Assembly: GCA_902488725.1 (NCBI GenBank)
Contig: CABTXO010000107.1
Span: 1 to 6,291 of the forward strand
DNA: 6,291 nucleotides
Source: an uncultured Bacteroidales bacterium
GTDB taxonomy: Bacteria; Bacteroidota; Bacteroidia; Bacteroidales; UBA932
Reading direction: 5' to 3'
Shown: positions 1 to 6,291 of the stretch, piece after piece
Layout of the letters: each line of letters opens with the position of its first letter
Numbering within the stretch: position 1 is the first letter of the stretch
The notes under the pieces: model-generated
The model's database searches: none
Told to the model about the DNA's origin: nothing
What the model saw: only the letters and a program-made list of their open reading frames with translations
Program-made: the position numbers and the translations under genes

Positions 1-59
1 GCTACTTTGAGGGGGTAGTGGACATTGCGTCCGTGTGAGTTCGACTCTCACCTACCGCA
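1..59 (+). tRNA. tRNA-Leu (anticodon GAG), 3' part; 5' end outside window
   Basis: This is the 3' portion of a class II tRNA. The anticodon stem pairs 2-6 with 14-18 (CTACT/GGTAG, one T-G wobble). The seven-base loop at 7-13 carries GAG at 9-11 after a T, so it reads Leu CUC/CUU codons. A long variable arm follows (GGAC 20-23 paired with GTCC 29-32), as expected for Leu, Ser or bacterial Tyr tRNAs. The T-arm is GTGAG (35-39), loop TTCGACT (40-46), CTCAC (47-51). The acceptor 3' strand CTACCGC lies at 52-58, with discriminator A at 59. The next bases are CGC, so CCA is not encoded and must be added by the CCA-adding enzyme. The acceptor 5' strand, D-arm and first bases lie upstream of the window. 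Confidence 0.95.
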
Positions 60-70
60 CGCGGAGAAAA

Positions 71-99
71 GCGGCCGGATGAAAATCCGGTCGCTTTTT
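71..99 (+). terminator. Rho-independent terminator of the tRNA-Leu transcript
   Basis: A ten-base-pair stem pairs 71-80 (GCGGCCGGAT) with 85-94 (ATCCGGTCGC), with one G-T wobble and a four-base GAAA loop (81-84). It is followed immediately by five T residues (95-99). Four A residues at 67-70 can pair with the T tract, so the structure may also stop transcription from the opposite direction. It lies 11 bases after the tRNA discriminator base and separates the tRNA from the downstream operon, which implies the operon uses its own promoter. Confidence 0.9.
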
Positions 100-151
100 G
101 ATTTTCCGCAATCATACCGGAAAGTTCAAAAAATATAACGGAAATTACAAT

Positions 152-179
152 CTTGTGAAATCTGGATCGGCTAATTTTG
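152..179 (+). promoter_or_regulatory. Bacteroides-type housekeeping promoter (-33 / -7) for the operon
   Basis: Positions 172-179 read TAATTTTG, a perfect match to the Bacteroidota -7 consensus TAnnTTTG. A CTTG at 152-155 could serve as the -33 element (consensus TTTG), with 16 bases between the two; this is slightly shorter than the typical spacing. Transcription would start a few bases after 179, leaving a leader of roughly 15-20 bases before the ATG at 204. The element lies in the AT-rich gap between the tRNA terminator and the first gene. The -7 match is directly visible; promoter activity is inferred. Confidence 0.65.
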
Positions 180-203
180 CACAGCACAAACGGAATAGCC
201 GAT

Positions 204-2048
204 ATGAAAATCATCTTCAGCGCGATACTGTTTTGTCTGTCTTTTTCTGCACAGAGCTGTTTTTCGCCGACCCGTTCCGTCACTCCGGAACTGCCGGGGC
301 CGCCGGCGGAAGAGAAACCCGGAACAGTCCCGAAGACACGGTATGGCTGTTTCGACTTGGTGGGAGTCGATCAGTTCGGCCGTGTTTTTCCGACGGTCTC
401 CGGCTATCGCGAAGGTCGCACCGTCGGACTGTTTTATTGGCCTTGGATCGGCCAGCCTTATGCCTCCGGCATCTACGACGCCACGAAGATCGCAGCCATG
501 CCCGACGGGATCAGGATCCTGACGGACTTCAATGCCTACGACGCCACCGTCAGTCCGAACGGCCAGGCACATTACTGGGGGGAACCGCTCTGGGGTTATT
601 ACAATTCGGATGACGAGTGGGTCATCCGGAAGCAGATGCAGATGATCATGGCTGCAGGGGTCGACTTCATCTTTTTTGACACGACGAATGCCATCATCTA
701 CGCCAATGTCATCCTGAAGGTCTGCCAGGTCCTGGACGAGATGATCCGGGCGGGATGGAATCCCCCCAAGGTCGTCTTCTACACGCACTCGCATTCTCTT
801 CAGACGACGCGGGACCTTTATAATACGGTGTACAAGCCGAACCGGTACCCTGACACATGGTTCCGGGTGGAAGGCAAGCCGCTGATCATCGCCTATACCG
901 ATCCCGCCGATGACCTGGCGGAGGCGGCCTCCCGGAATGACAAGAGCTACCGGCCCGGGACGCTTTCGGCCGAGATATTGAACTTCTTCCATTTTCTGAA
1001 GCCGCAGTGGCCTTCCGATCCCGTGTACCCGGACGGTTTCCCCTGGATCGAATGGAAATTTCCCCAGCCGCTGCACACGGAATCGCAGGTGATGAACGTG
1101 ACGGTCGCCAGTCATCCTGCCGTGCCGATGTCCTTCTCGCTCACAAGGCCGGGCTGGATCAACTGGGGACGCGGGTGGAACGTGTCCACCCGGAAAAATG
1201 TCTCCGCGGATGTTGACCGGGGGACCTTTTTCCAGTCCGAATGGGACCAGGCGATCAAAGCGGACCCGCCGATGGTCTCCGTCGGAGGCTGGAACGAATG
1301 GATTGCGTACAAACAGCCCTATCAAGGGGAATACATGCTCTGCGATGCGGCCAGCAAGGAATATTCACGGGACATCGAACCGATGAAAGGAGGCTATGAA
1401 GATGCCTTCTACCTGCAGTTGATCGCGAATGTGCGCCGCTACAAAGGCCTCGATGCGGGACAGTCGGCACTTCAGACCCCGAAATCGATCGACCTGGACG
1501 GAAAACTGTCACAGTGGAACGGCGTGCAGTACATCCAAAGAAACCCCGAAATCAAATTCATGAACCGCGACGCCTGCGGGGGAGCGCAGACCATGCGGTA
1601 CATCGAGGCGGCTCCGGCCGACAAAATCGAGGAGATCCGGGTGGCGCACGACCGTGAAAACCTGTATTTCTATATTCAGGGAAAAGAGAATTTCAGTGCG
1701 TTTTCGGGAAAGGACAACTGGCTGAACATCTTCATCGGCTGCGGCGATCCCGGGCTGAAGGCGTGGGAAAGTTATGAATATGCGGTCAAGGCGAAATCGG
1801 ACGATGCGGTCTCCATCCGGAAATTCACGGACGGATTCCAGTCATCGGAGAAAGGGACGGACCGGATGACCGTCCGGGGGAATGTCATCCAAGTCCGTGT
1901 GCCGCGAGCGGTGATCGGAACCTTTTCCAAGTTCTATTTCAAGGTTGCGATGGGCGTCAAGGGGCCGTCCGATCCCATGAACTACTACCTGACCGGAAGC
2001 GCCATGCCGATGGGAAGGCTGAGCTATATGTATCATCTCGACAATTAA
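204..2048 (+). CDS. Probable lipoprotein with GH71/GH99/WbsX-like barrel and C-terminal CBM9/DOMON-like domain
   Basis: The protein has 614 residues from the ATG at 204. An in-frame TTG at 177 would add nine residues but overlaps the promoter -7 element, and only the ATG places the export signal at the N-terminus. Residues 1-18 form a lysine-plus-hydrophobic signal ending in SAQS before Cys19, a loose lipobox, so it is probably a lipoprotein; a proline-rich linker spans about 23-43. Residues about 45-415 resemble the TIM-barrel superfamily of GH71, GH99 and WbsX proteins: an early GLFYWPW strand (75-81), AGVDFIFFD (151-159), the FYTHSHS strand (192-198), and late GGWNEW (361-366) with Glu365 as a candidate active-site residue. 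The glutamate that follows three residues later in GH99 is Ala368 here. Residues about 428-614 start with a D-G-K-L-x-x-W segment and look like a CBM9/DOMON-type beta-sandwich (Trp438, Trp506, Trp521). It ends 18 bases before susC, so a glycan-processing role in the same locus is inferred. The exact family and substrate are not recognised; a non-catalytic glycan-binding role is possible. Confidence 0.75.
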   Translation: MKIIFSAILFCLSFSAQSCFSPTRSVTPELPGPPAEEKPGTVPKTRYGCFDLVGVDQFGRVFPTVSGYREGRTVGLFYWPWIGQPYASGIYDATKIAAMPDGIRILTDFNAYDATVSPNGQAHYWGEPLWGYYNSDDEWVIRKQMQMIMAAGVDFIFFDTTNAIIYANVILKVCQVLDEMIRAGWNPPKVVFYTHSHSLQTTRDLYNTVYKPNRYPDTWFRVEGKPLIIAYTDPADDLAEAASRNDKSYRPGTLSAEILNFFHFLKPQWPSDPVYPDGFPWIEWKFPQPLHTESQVMNVTVASHPAVPMSFSLTRPGWINWGRGWNVSTRKNVSADVDRGTFFQSEWDQAIKADPPMVSVGGWNEWIAYKQPYQGEYMLCDAASKEYSRDIEPMKGGYEDAFYLQLIANVRRYKGLDAGQSALQTPKSIDLDGKLSQWNGVQYIQRNPEIKFMNRDACGGAQTMRYIEAAPADKIEEIRVAHDRENLYFYIQGKENFSAFSGKDNWLNIFIGCGDPGLKAWESYEYAVKAKSDDAVSIRKFTDGFQSSEKGTDRMTVRGNVIQVRVPRAVIGTFSKFYFKVAMGVKGPSDPMNYYLTGSAMPMGRLSYMYHLDN

Positions 2049-2066
2049 CGGTTATCATTTGCCTGT

Positions 2067-5000
2067 ATGAAAAGATTCGTATTTATGTCATGTTGCCTGT
2101 GTGCGCTCTTGTGCGGATTGTCCGCATTCGGGCAGGGCGGGCAGACCATTGTGTCAGGAACTGTTCTTGACAAACAGCAGGAGCCGCTGCCCGGCGTCTC
2201 CGTCATCATCAAAGGAACGAAGTCCGGAACTTCCACCGACGTGGACGGAAAGTACAGCATCCGCGTGGCGAGCGGCAATGCGGTGCTCGTTTTTTCTTCG
2301 ATCGGATTCGATGCGCAGGAAGCGGTCGTCGGCACCCGCAAGGTCATCAACATCGTCCTGCAGGAGACTTCCACCGCCCTGGATGAAGTGGTGTTCGTCG
2401 CCTACGGCCAGCAGAAAAAGGAGAGCGTGGTCGCGGCCTTGTCCAGCATCAATGCGACGGGACTCAAGCAGACCCCGGCTTCCAACCTGGGTATCGCGCT
2501 GGCCGGCCGGCTTCCGGGCCTTACGGTCCTGCAGCGTTCCGGCGTGCCGGGCGGCGAGAACATGGATTTCTACATCCGGGGACGCAGCACGGTCAACGGC
2601 CAGCAGCCCTTGACGCTCGTGGACGGTGTGGAAAGAAGCTTCACGGCTCTGGATCCGCGCGAGGTCGAGACAATCACGATCCTGAAGGATGCCTCCGCGA
2701 CGGCTGTCTACGGAGTGCGTGGCGCCAACGGCGTGATCATGATCACGACCCGGCGCGGCAAGTCCGGCAAACCGCTGATCGACGTAACGATGGAGCAGTC
2801 CTGGCAGAGTGCCACGCGGCTGCCGCAGATGACCTCCGCCTATGACTATGCGCTGCTTCGCAACCAAGTCGAGGCGCAGAACGGCCGGCCGGCGATTTAT
2901 GACGAAACGGCACTGGAACACTACCGCACCGGCGACTTTCCCGCCCTGTACCCGGTACGGGACCTTGTCCGTGAATTCACCAAGAAATCCTCTCCGATGC
3001 AGCGGATCAATGTCAATGTAAGCGGCGGGACGGACAAGATGCGTTATTTCACGACAGTCGGGTACCTGCATCAGAACGGTATCTTCAAGACCGAGAAGTT
3101 CGATGAATACGACTATGATCCGTCCTCGAAGGCCAACCGTGTCAATTTCCGGTCGAATTTCGATATCGATGTTACGGAAAGACTGCGGATGTTTCTGAAT
3201 GTAAGCGGATTCATGCAAAAGAAGAATGATCCGGTGGTCGTGCCCAACAACGCTGCGTATTTGTCGGATGTCGCCGGTTATTCTGTCGTGTTCGGTTCCT
3301 TGTTCAGTACCCCGAACAACTATATGAACGACCTTACTCCCGACGGAGAAGTGCTGACCAACTCGTTGAAGGGCGGAAACATCAACAATGTCCCCTACGG
3401 AATGTTGAACCGGTCCGGATTCAGGAACACCCAGACCAATCAGGTCACCGCGACGTTGGGTGTCGAATATGATCTGGAATTCGTCACGCGGGGGCTTTCG
3501 GCGAAGGCAGTTGCCTCCTATGATGCCTTTTCCTCCAACCAGCAGGTCCGGCAGCGCACGTTCCAGCTCTATGAGGCCAAGCCTGATCCGGAATCTCCCG
3601 ACGGAGTCAAGTATGAACCTACCGGCACGATGTCGAACAGCCCGCTTTCTGATTCCCAGTACCAGAGCTTCAACAACCTGTTCAACATCGATGCTTCTTT
3701 GAATTATGCGCGGACTTTCGGCAGGCACGACGTGACGGGGATGCTGCTCTTCAACCGTTACCAGCGGGTCGTCAACATCCAGCTCCCGTACAACTACGTC
3801 GGGCTGGTCGGTCGTGCGACCTACGCCTACGACCGTCGCTACCTGGCCGAGGTGAACTTCGGCTACAATGGCTCCGAACAGTTCGCGCCCGGGCACAAGA
3901 TGGGATTCTTCCCCTCCTTCTCGCTGGGCTGGGTGTTGTCCGAGGAAGATTTCCTGAAAAACAGCGACTGGCTGACTTTCGCCAAACTGCGCGCTTCCTA
4001 CGGCCAGGTCGGAAACGACAACATGAACGGGGCCCGCTTTGCTTTTTTGACGCTCTGGAGGGGAAGCTATGAATCGCAGATCGGCAATGAGCAATTGACG
4101 TGGGAGAAAGCGAACAAGTACAATCTCGGCCTCGAGGTCGGCCTGTTCCATGATTTCCGCCTGGAAGCGGATCTGTTCTACGAAAGGCGCAACAACATCC
4201 TCATTCCGGCCACCGGCCTGATTCCGACCGGTGTGTTCGGAACGGGCGGAGTCCACATTTCTGGCATCCTCCCCAAAATCAATGCGGGGGTGATCGAGAA
4301 CAAGGGCTTCGAATTGACCGGAACGTACCAGAAGGTGTTCCGTCGCGACGTGAGCCTGAACCTGAGAGCCAACACGGCATTCAACCGCAACAAAGTGATC
4401 TATCTGAGCGAAGTGCTGCTCCCGAAAGATTATGCGTGCCGGCTGCGCAGGACGGGATTCCGGCTCGGGCAGAATTTCGGCTACGAGACAGCCGGCTTCT
4501 TCAATTCCGAGCAGGACATCGTGGATTGGTACGACCAGACGGGGGTGGGTGCCCCTCCGAAGCCGGGCGACCTGAAGTACCGCGACCAGAACGGAGACGG
4601 AGTCGTCGATGAAAAGGACATGGTCCCGATCGGAGATCCCGAAGTGCCGGAATGGACATTCGGGGCCGGTCTGAACTTCCAGTTCAAGGGCTTTGACTTC
4701 AGCATGATGTGGCAGGGGGTCGCCGGCCGGAGTTTCTTTTTGGGCGGTCAGCGGTTCTGGGAGACCTACAATTTCAACAACTGGCACAAGGAAGCCTGGA
4801 GCCGGGAACGACTGGACGCGGGACTAAAGATCACGTATCCGCGCCTCGAACCCGGAAGCGATGCCAGCAAAAAGGCTTCCGATTTCTGGTATGTGGACGG
4901 AGACTATATCCGGCTGAAGAATGTCGAAATCGGCTACACGCTGCCCGCAAAGTGGTCCAAAGCGGCCGGAACATCCTCCATCCGGTTCTATCTGAACGGC

Positions 5001-5117
5001 TTGAATCTGTTGACGCTGGACAAATATCCCGTCAAGTATCAGGATCCCGAACAAAATATGGAATTGCTGTATCCGGTCTTCAAGACCGTCAACGCCGGCA
5101 TCAACATTACTTTCTAG
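2067..5117 (+). CDS. susC: SusC/RagA-family TonB-linked outer-membrane transporter
   Basis: This is a complete 1016-residue TonB-dependent transporter of normal SusC length; it imports glycan (or other large nutrient) fragments across the outer membrane with energy from TonB-ExbBD. The start at 2067 gives a signal peptide (about residues 1-22, cleavage near A-F-G). A carboxypeptidase-regulatory-like beta domain covers about 28-103, with the family-typical LPGVSVIIKGT and STDVDGKYSI. A TonB-box-like segment DEVVFVAYG begins at Asp106. The plug (about 118-235) contains the SusC signatures DGVERSFTALDPREVETI, ILKDASATAVYGVRGANGV and TTRRGKSG. The rest is the 22-strand barrel, ending in a strand with terminal Phe. 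An EF-hand-like acidic loop (DQNGDGVVDEKD, 840-851) lies in the late extracellular part. It starts 18 bases after the preceding gene and is followed in frame by tandem stops (TAG at 5115, TAA at 5118). No Shine-Dalgarno is visible. The family call is secure; the substrate is unknown, and the symbol denotes the family only. Confidence 0.97.
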   Translation: MKRFVFMSCCLCALLCGLSAFGQGGQTIVSGTVLDKQQEPLPGVSVIIKGTKSGTSTDVDGKYSIRVASGNAVLVFSSIGFDAQEAVVGTRKVINIVLQETSTALDEVVFVAYGQQKKESVVAALSSINATGLKQTPASNLGIALAGRLPGLTVLQRSGVPGGENMDFYIRGRSTVNGQQPLTLVDGVERSFTALDPREVETITILKDASATAVYGVRGANGVIMITTRRGKSGKPLIDVTMEQSWQSATRLPQMTSAYDYALLRNQVEAQNGRPAIYDETALEHYRTGDFPALYPVRDLVREFTKKSSPMQRINVNVSGGTDKMRYFTTVGYLHQNGIFKTEKFDEYDYDPSSKANRVNFRSNFDIDVTERLRMFLNVSGFMQKKNDPVVVPNNAAYLSDVAGYSVVFGSLFSTPNNYMNDLTPDGEVLTNSLKGGNINNVPYGMLNRSGFRNTQTNQVTATLGVEYDLEFVTRGLSAKAVASYDAFSSNQQVRQRTFQLYEAKPDPESPDGVKYEPTGTMSNSPLSDSQYQSFNNLFNIDASLNYARTFGRHDVTGMLLFNRYQRVVNIQLPYNYVGLVGRATYAYDRRYLAEVNFGYNGSEQFAPGHKMGFFPSFSLGWVLSEEDFLKNSDWLTFAKLRASYGQVGNDNMNGARFAFLTLWRGSYESQIGNEQLTWEKANKYNLGLEVGLFHDFRLEADLFYERRNNILIPATGLIPTGVFGTGGVHISGILPKINAGVIENKGFELTGTYQKVFRRDVSLNLRANTAFNRNKVIYLSEVLLPKDYACRLRRTGFRLGQNFGYETAGFFNSEQDIVDWYDQTGVGAPPKPGDLKYRDQNGDGVVDEKDMVPIGDPEVPEWTFGAGLNFQFKGFDFSMMWQGVAGRSFFLGGQRFWETYNFNNWHKEAWSRERLDAGLKITYPRLEPGSDASKKASDFWYVDGDYIRLKNVEIGYTLPAKWSKAAGTSSIRFYLNGLNLLTLDKYPVKYQDPEQNMELLYPVFKTVNAGINITF

Positions 5118-5128
5118 TAAACGCCTAA

Positions 5129-6291
5129 ATGATGAGCGACATGAAAAAGAGTGCTATATCTTTACTGTTGGTTTGCGCGCTGTTCAATTTCTGGGGCTGT
5201 GAGTCTGTCCTTGAAAAGACACCGGACGGGCAGATCACCCTCGACAAGGTTCTGTCGAACTATGGCAGGAGCAAGGGGCTGCTGGATGCGGCCTACAGTC
5301 AAATCTATTGGGCAAGGGATCAGATCTCCTTCGTCCACAACACATTCGATGCCCTGACTGACAATGCTTTCTGGGCTGCGACCTACAATGCGTATGCTTG
5401 GCACAACGGCGATCTTTCTCTCAGCAATCCGGTCATCAACTGGCTATGGTCCAATCCGAGCGAGCAGCTCTGGCCGGATTTCTGGCGCGGGATACGCCTG
5501 TGCAACAACGCCATTAAATACCTGCCCCAGTCTTCGGCCATCACCGAACAGGAGAGGCAGACTTGGGTCATGGAGGCCCGGGTGCTCCGCTGCTGGTACT
5601 ATATGAACCTGCTGGAATTCTACGGCCCGATGCCCTGGATCGAGGAACCGCTGGACCCGAACTATTCCGGGTGGGTGGAGCTGAAGCGTCCGACCTACGA
5701 CGAAATCGCGACCAAGATTTCCGATGAGCTGACGGAGGTCGTCAAGTCGGGGATTCTGCCGAACCGGCAGCCCTCCAACGAGGCCTGGCATGTGGACAAC
5801 GGGGTGGCCTATGCCATCCGCGCCAGGGTCCTGCTGAACAATGCCAGCCTGCTGAACAATCCCGGCCGGGACAAGAACAAATGGCAGCGGGCGGCGGATG
5901 CCGCGCAGGATGTCATCAGCCTGTCTGATTACAGCCTGGTTCCGATGGACCAGTACAAGACCCTGTTCACGAGTCCGTTCTCAACCCGGATTCCGGAAAT
6001 CATCTGGCGGTCCAGGGTAAACAATTCGCATATCAACAACACGAACGGTGTCGATGTCGGAGCGTATCCCTACGCATCGATCAACCACATGTGGAACTGC
6101 GGAGAGTCTCCTACGCAGGAACTGGTGGACTGTTTCGAAATGACGAACGGTGCGCTTCCCGTCACGTACGATGACGCTACCCGCACGAAGGTGACGGTCA
6201 CGCCCGAGGCTGCGGCGCTTGGCTACAGCGAAGATGCCGGGGGAGACCCGTATTCGCACCGGGATGCGCGTTTCTATGTGGACATCGTTTA
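5129..6291 (+). CDS. susD: SusD/RagB-family glycan-binding lipoprotein, C-terminus beyond window
   Basis: This reading frame runs off the right edge; the last two bases (TA) probably begin a Tyr codon, as expected after RFYVDIV. Three in-frame ATGs (5129, 5132, 5141) are possible; the last gives the most typical N-terminus (MKKSAISLLL) and 383 complete codons here. Numbering from 5141, a signal peptide ends at a loose lipobox F-W-G-Cys20, followed by ESVLEKTPDGQITLDKVLSN. Family hallmarks include the helix pair around GLLDAAYSQIY (47-56), TPR-like EARVLRCWYYMNLLEFYGPMP (145-165), AYAIRARVLLNNASLL (223-238), SPTQELVDCFEMTNG (323-337) and DPYSHRDARFYVDIV (369-383). SusD proteins sit on the cell surface, bind glycan and cap the SusC barrel. 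Typical members have about 500-600 residues, so roughly a third is missing. The gap after susC is 11-23 bases, implying co-transcription. Ligand-contacting residues cannot be assigned by eye. Confidence 0.95.
   Translation, partial: MMSDMKKSAISLLLVCALFNFWGCESVLEKTPDGQITLDKVLSNYGRSKGLLDAAYSQIYWARDQISFVHNTFDALTDNAFWAATYNAYAWHNGDLSLSNPVINWLWSNPSEQLWPDFWRGIRLCNNAIKYLPQSSAITEQERQTWVMEARVLRCWYYMNLLEFYGPMPWIEEPLDPNYSGWVELKRPTYDEIATKISDELTEVVKSGILPNRQPSNEAWHVDNGVAYAIRARVLLNNASLLNNPGRDKNKWQRAADAAQDVISLSDYSLVPMDQYKTLFTSPFSTRIPEIIWRSRVNNSHINNTNGVDVGAYPYASINHMWNCGESPTQELVDCFEMTNGALPVTYDDATRTKVTVTPEAAALGYSEDAGGDPYSHRDARFYVDIV

Noticed and set aside
98..613. 171-codon plus-strand frame starting after the terminator
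   Set aside because: It is out of frame with the first gene, crosses the promoter, and encodes an Arg/His/Ser-rich product typical of a frameshifted reading of real coding sequence.
171..1325. 384-codon open frame on the minus strand opposite the first gene
   Set aside because: It lies wholly antisense to a gene with clear domains. The translation is rich in Arg, Gly, Pro, Val and Asp with no recognisable motif, as expected for the complement of GC-rich coding DNA.
2053..2061. Possible second -7 promoter element (TATCATTTG) in the gap before susC
   Set aside because: The spacer between TA and TTTG is three bases instead of two, and it lies only 5 bases before the susC ATG, leaving almost no leader.
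2154..4787. 877-codon open frame on the minus strand opposite susC
   Set aside because: Despite its length it is an antisense shadow of an unmistakable SusC gene. It shows no domain, signal or hydrophobic pattern of its own; long antisense frames are common in GC-rich genes.
4709..5128. 139-codon plus-strand frame overlapping the end of susC and touching the susD start
   Set aside because: It is a +1-shifted reading of the susC 3' end with low-complexity basic content. Its stop next to the susD start is coincidental.
5155..5162. TATCTTTA resembling a -7 element inside the susD signal peptide
   Set aside because: It misses the final G of TAnnTTTG and would produce a transcript starting inside the coding region.

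Overview
The window looks like a piece of a GC-rich Bacteroidota (Bacteroidales-type) chromosome. It carries the front part of a polysaccharide utilisation locus (PUL) directly downstream of a tRNA-Leu gene. The Bacteroidota assignment rests on an adjacent SusC/SusD gene pair, a perfect Bacteroides-type -7 promoter element (TAnnTTTG), no recognisable Shine-Dalgarno sequence before any of the three genes, and a tRNA whose 3' CCA is not encoded. The GC-rich coding sequence would suit a group such as Alistipes/Rikenellaceae, but the genus is only a guess.

Layout: positions 1-59 are the 3' part of a tRNA-Leu with anticodon GAG. Positions 71-99 are a strong intrinsic terminator that closes the tRNA transcript. 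Positions 100-203 form an AT-rich leader with a promoter at 152-179. Three same-strand genes follow, closely packed. The first (204-2048) is a probable lipoprotein with a GH71/GH99/WbsX-like TIM-barrel region and a C-terminal CBM9/DOMON-like beta domain. The second (2067-5117) is a complete SusC/RagA TonB-dependent outer-membrane transporter. The third (from 5129 or 5141, running off the right edge) is a SusD/RagB glycan-binding lipoprotein, partial at its C-terminus. The intergenic gaps are 18 and 11-23 bases, with no terminator between genes, so one operon read from the promoter at 152-179 is the simplest model.

Proposed cooperation (inference from the PUL paradigm): SusD captures a glycan fragment at the cell surface and lids the SusC barrel. 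SusC imports it using TonB energy. The leading lipoprotein cleaves or binds the same glycan. The substrate cannot be read from the sequence, and no regulator (SusR, hybrid two-component system or ECF sigma/anti-sigma) is visible inside the window. The least familiar element is the leading protein. It keeps the G-W-N-E-W strand motif of GH99-like barrels but lacks the second glutamate three residues later, it is fused to a beta-sandwich-like domain, and it sits upstream of susC instead of downstream of susD.
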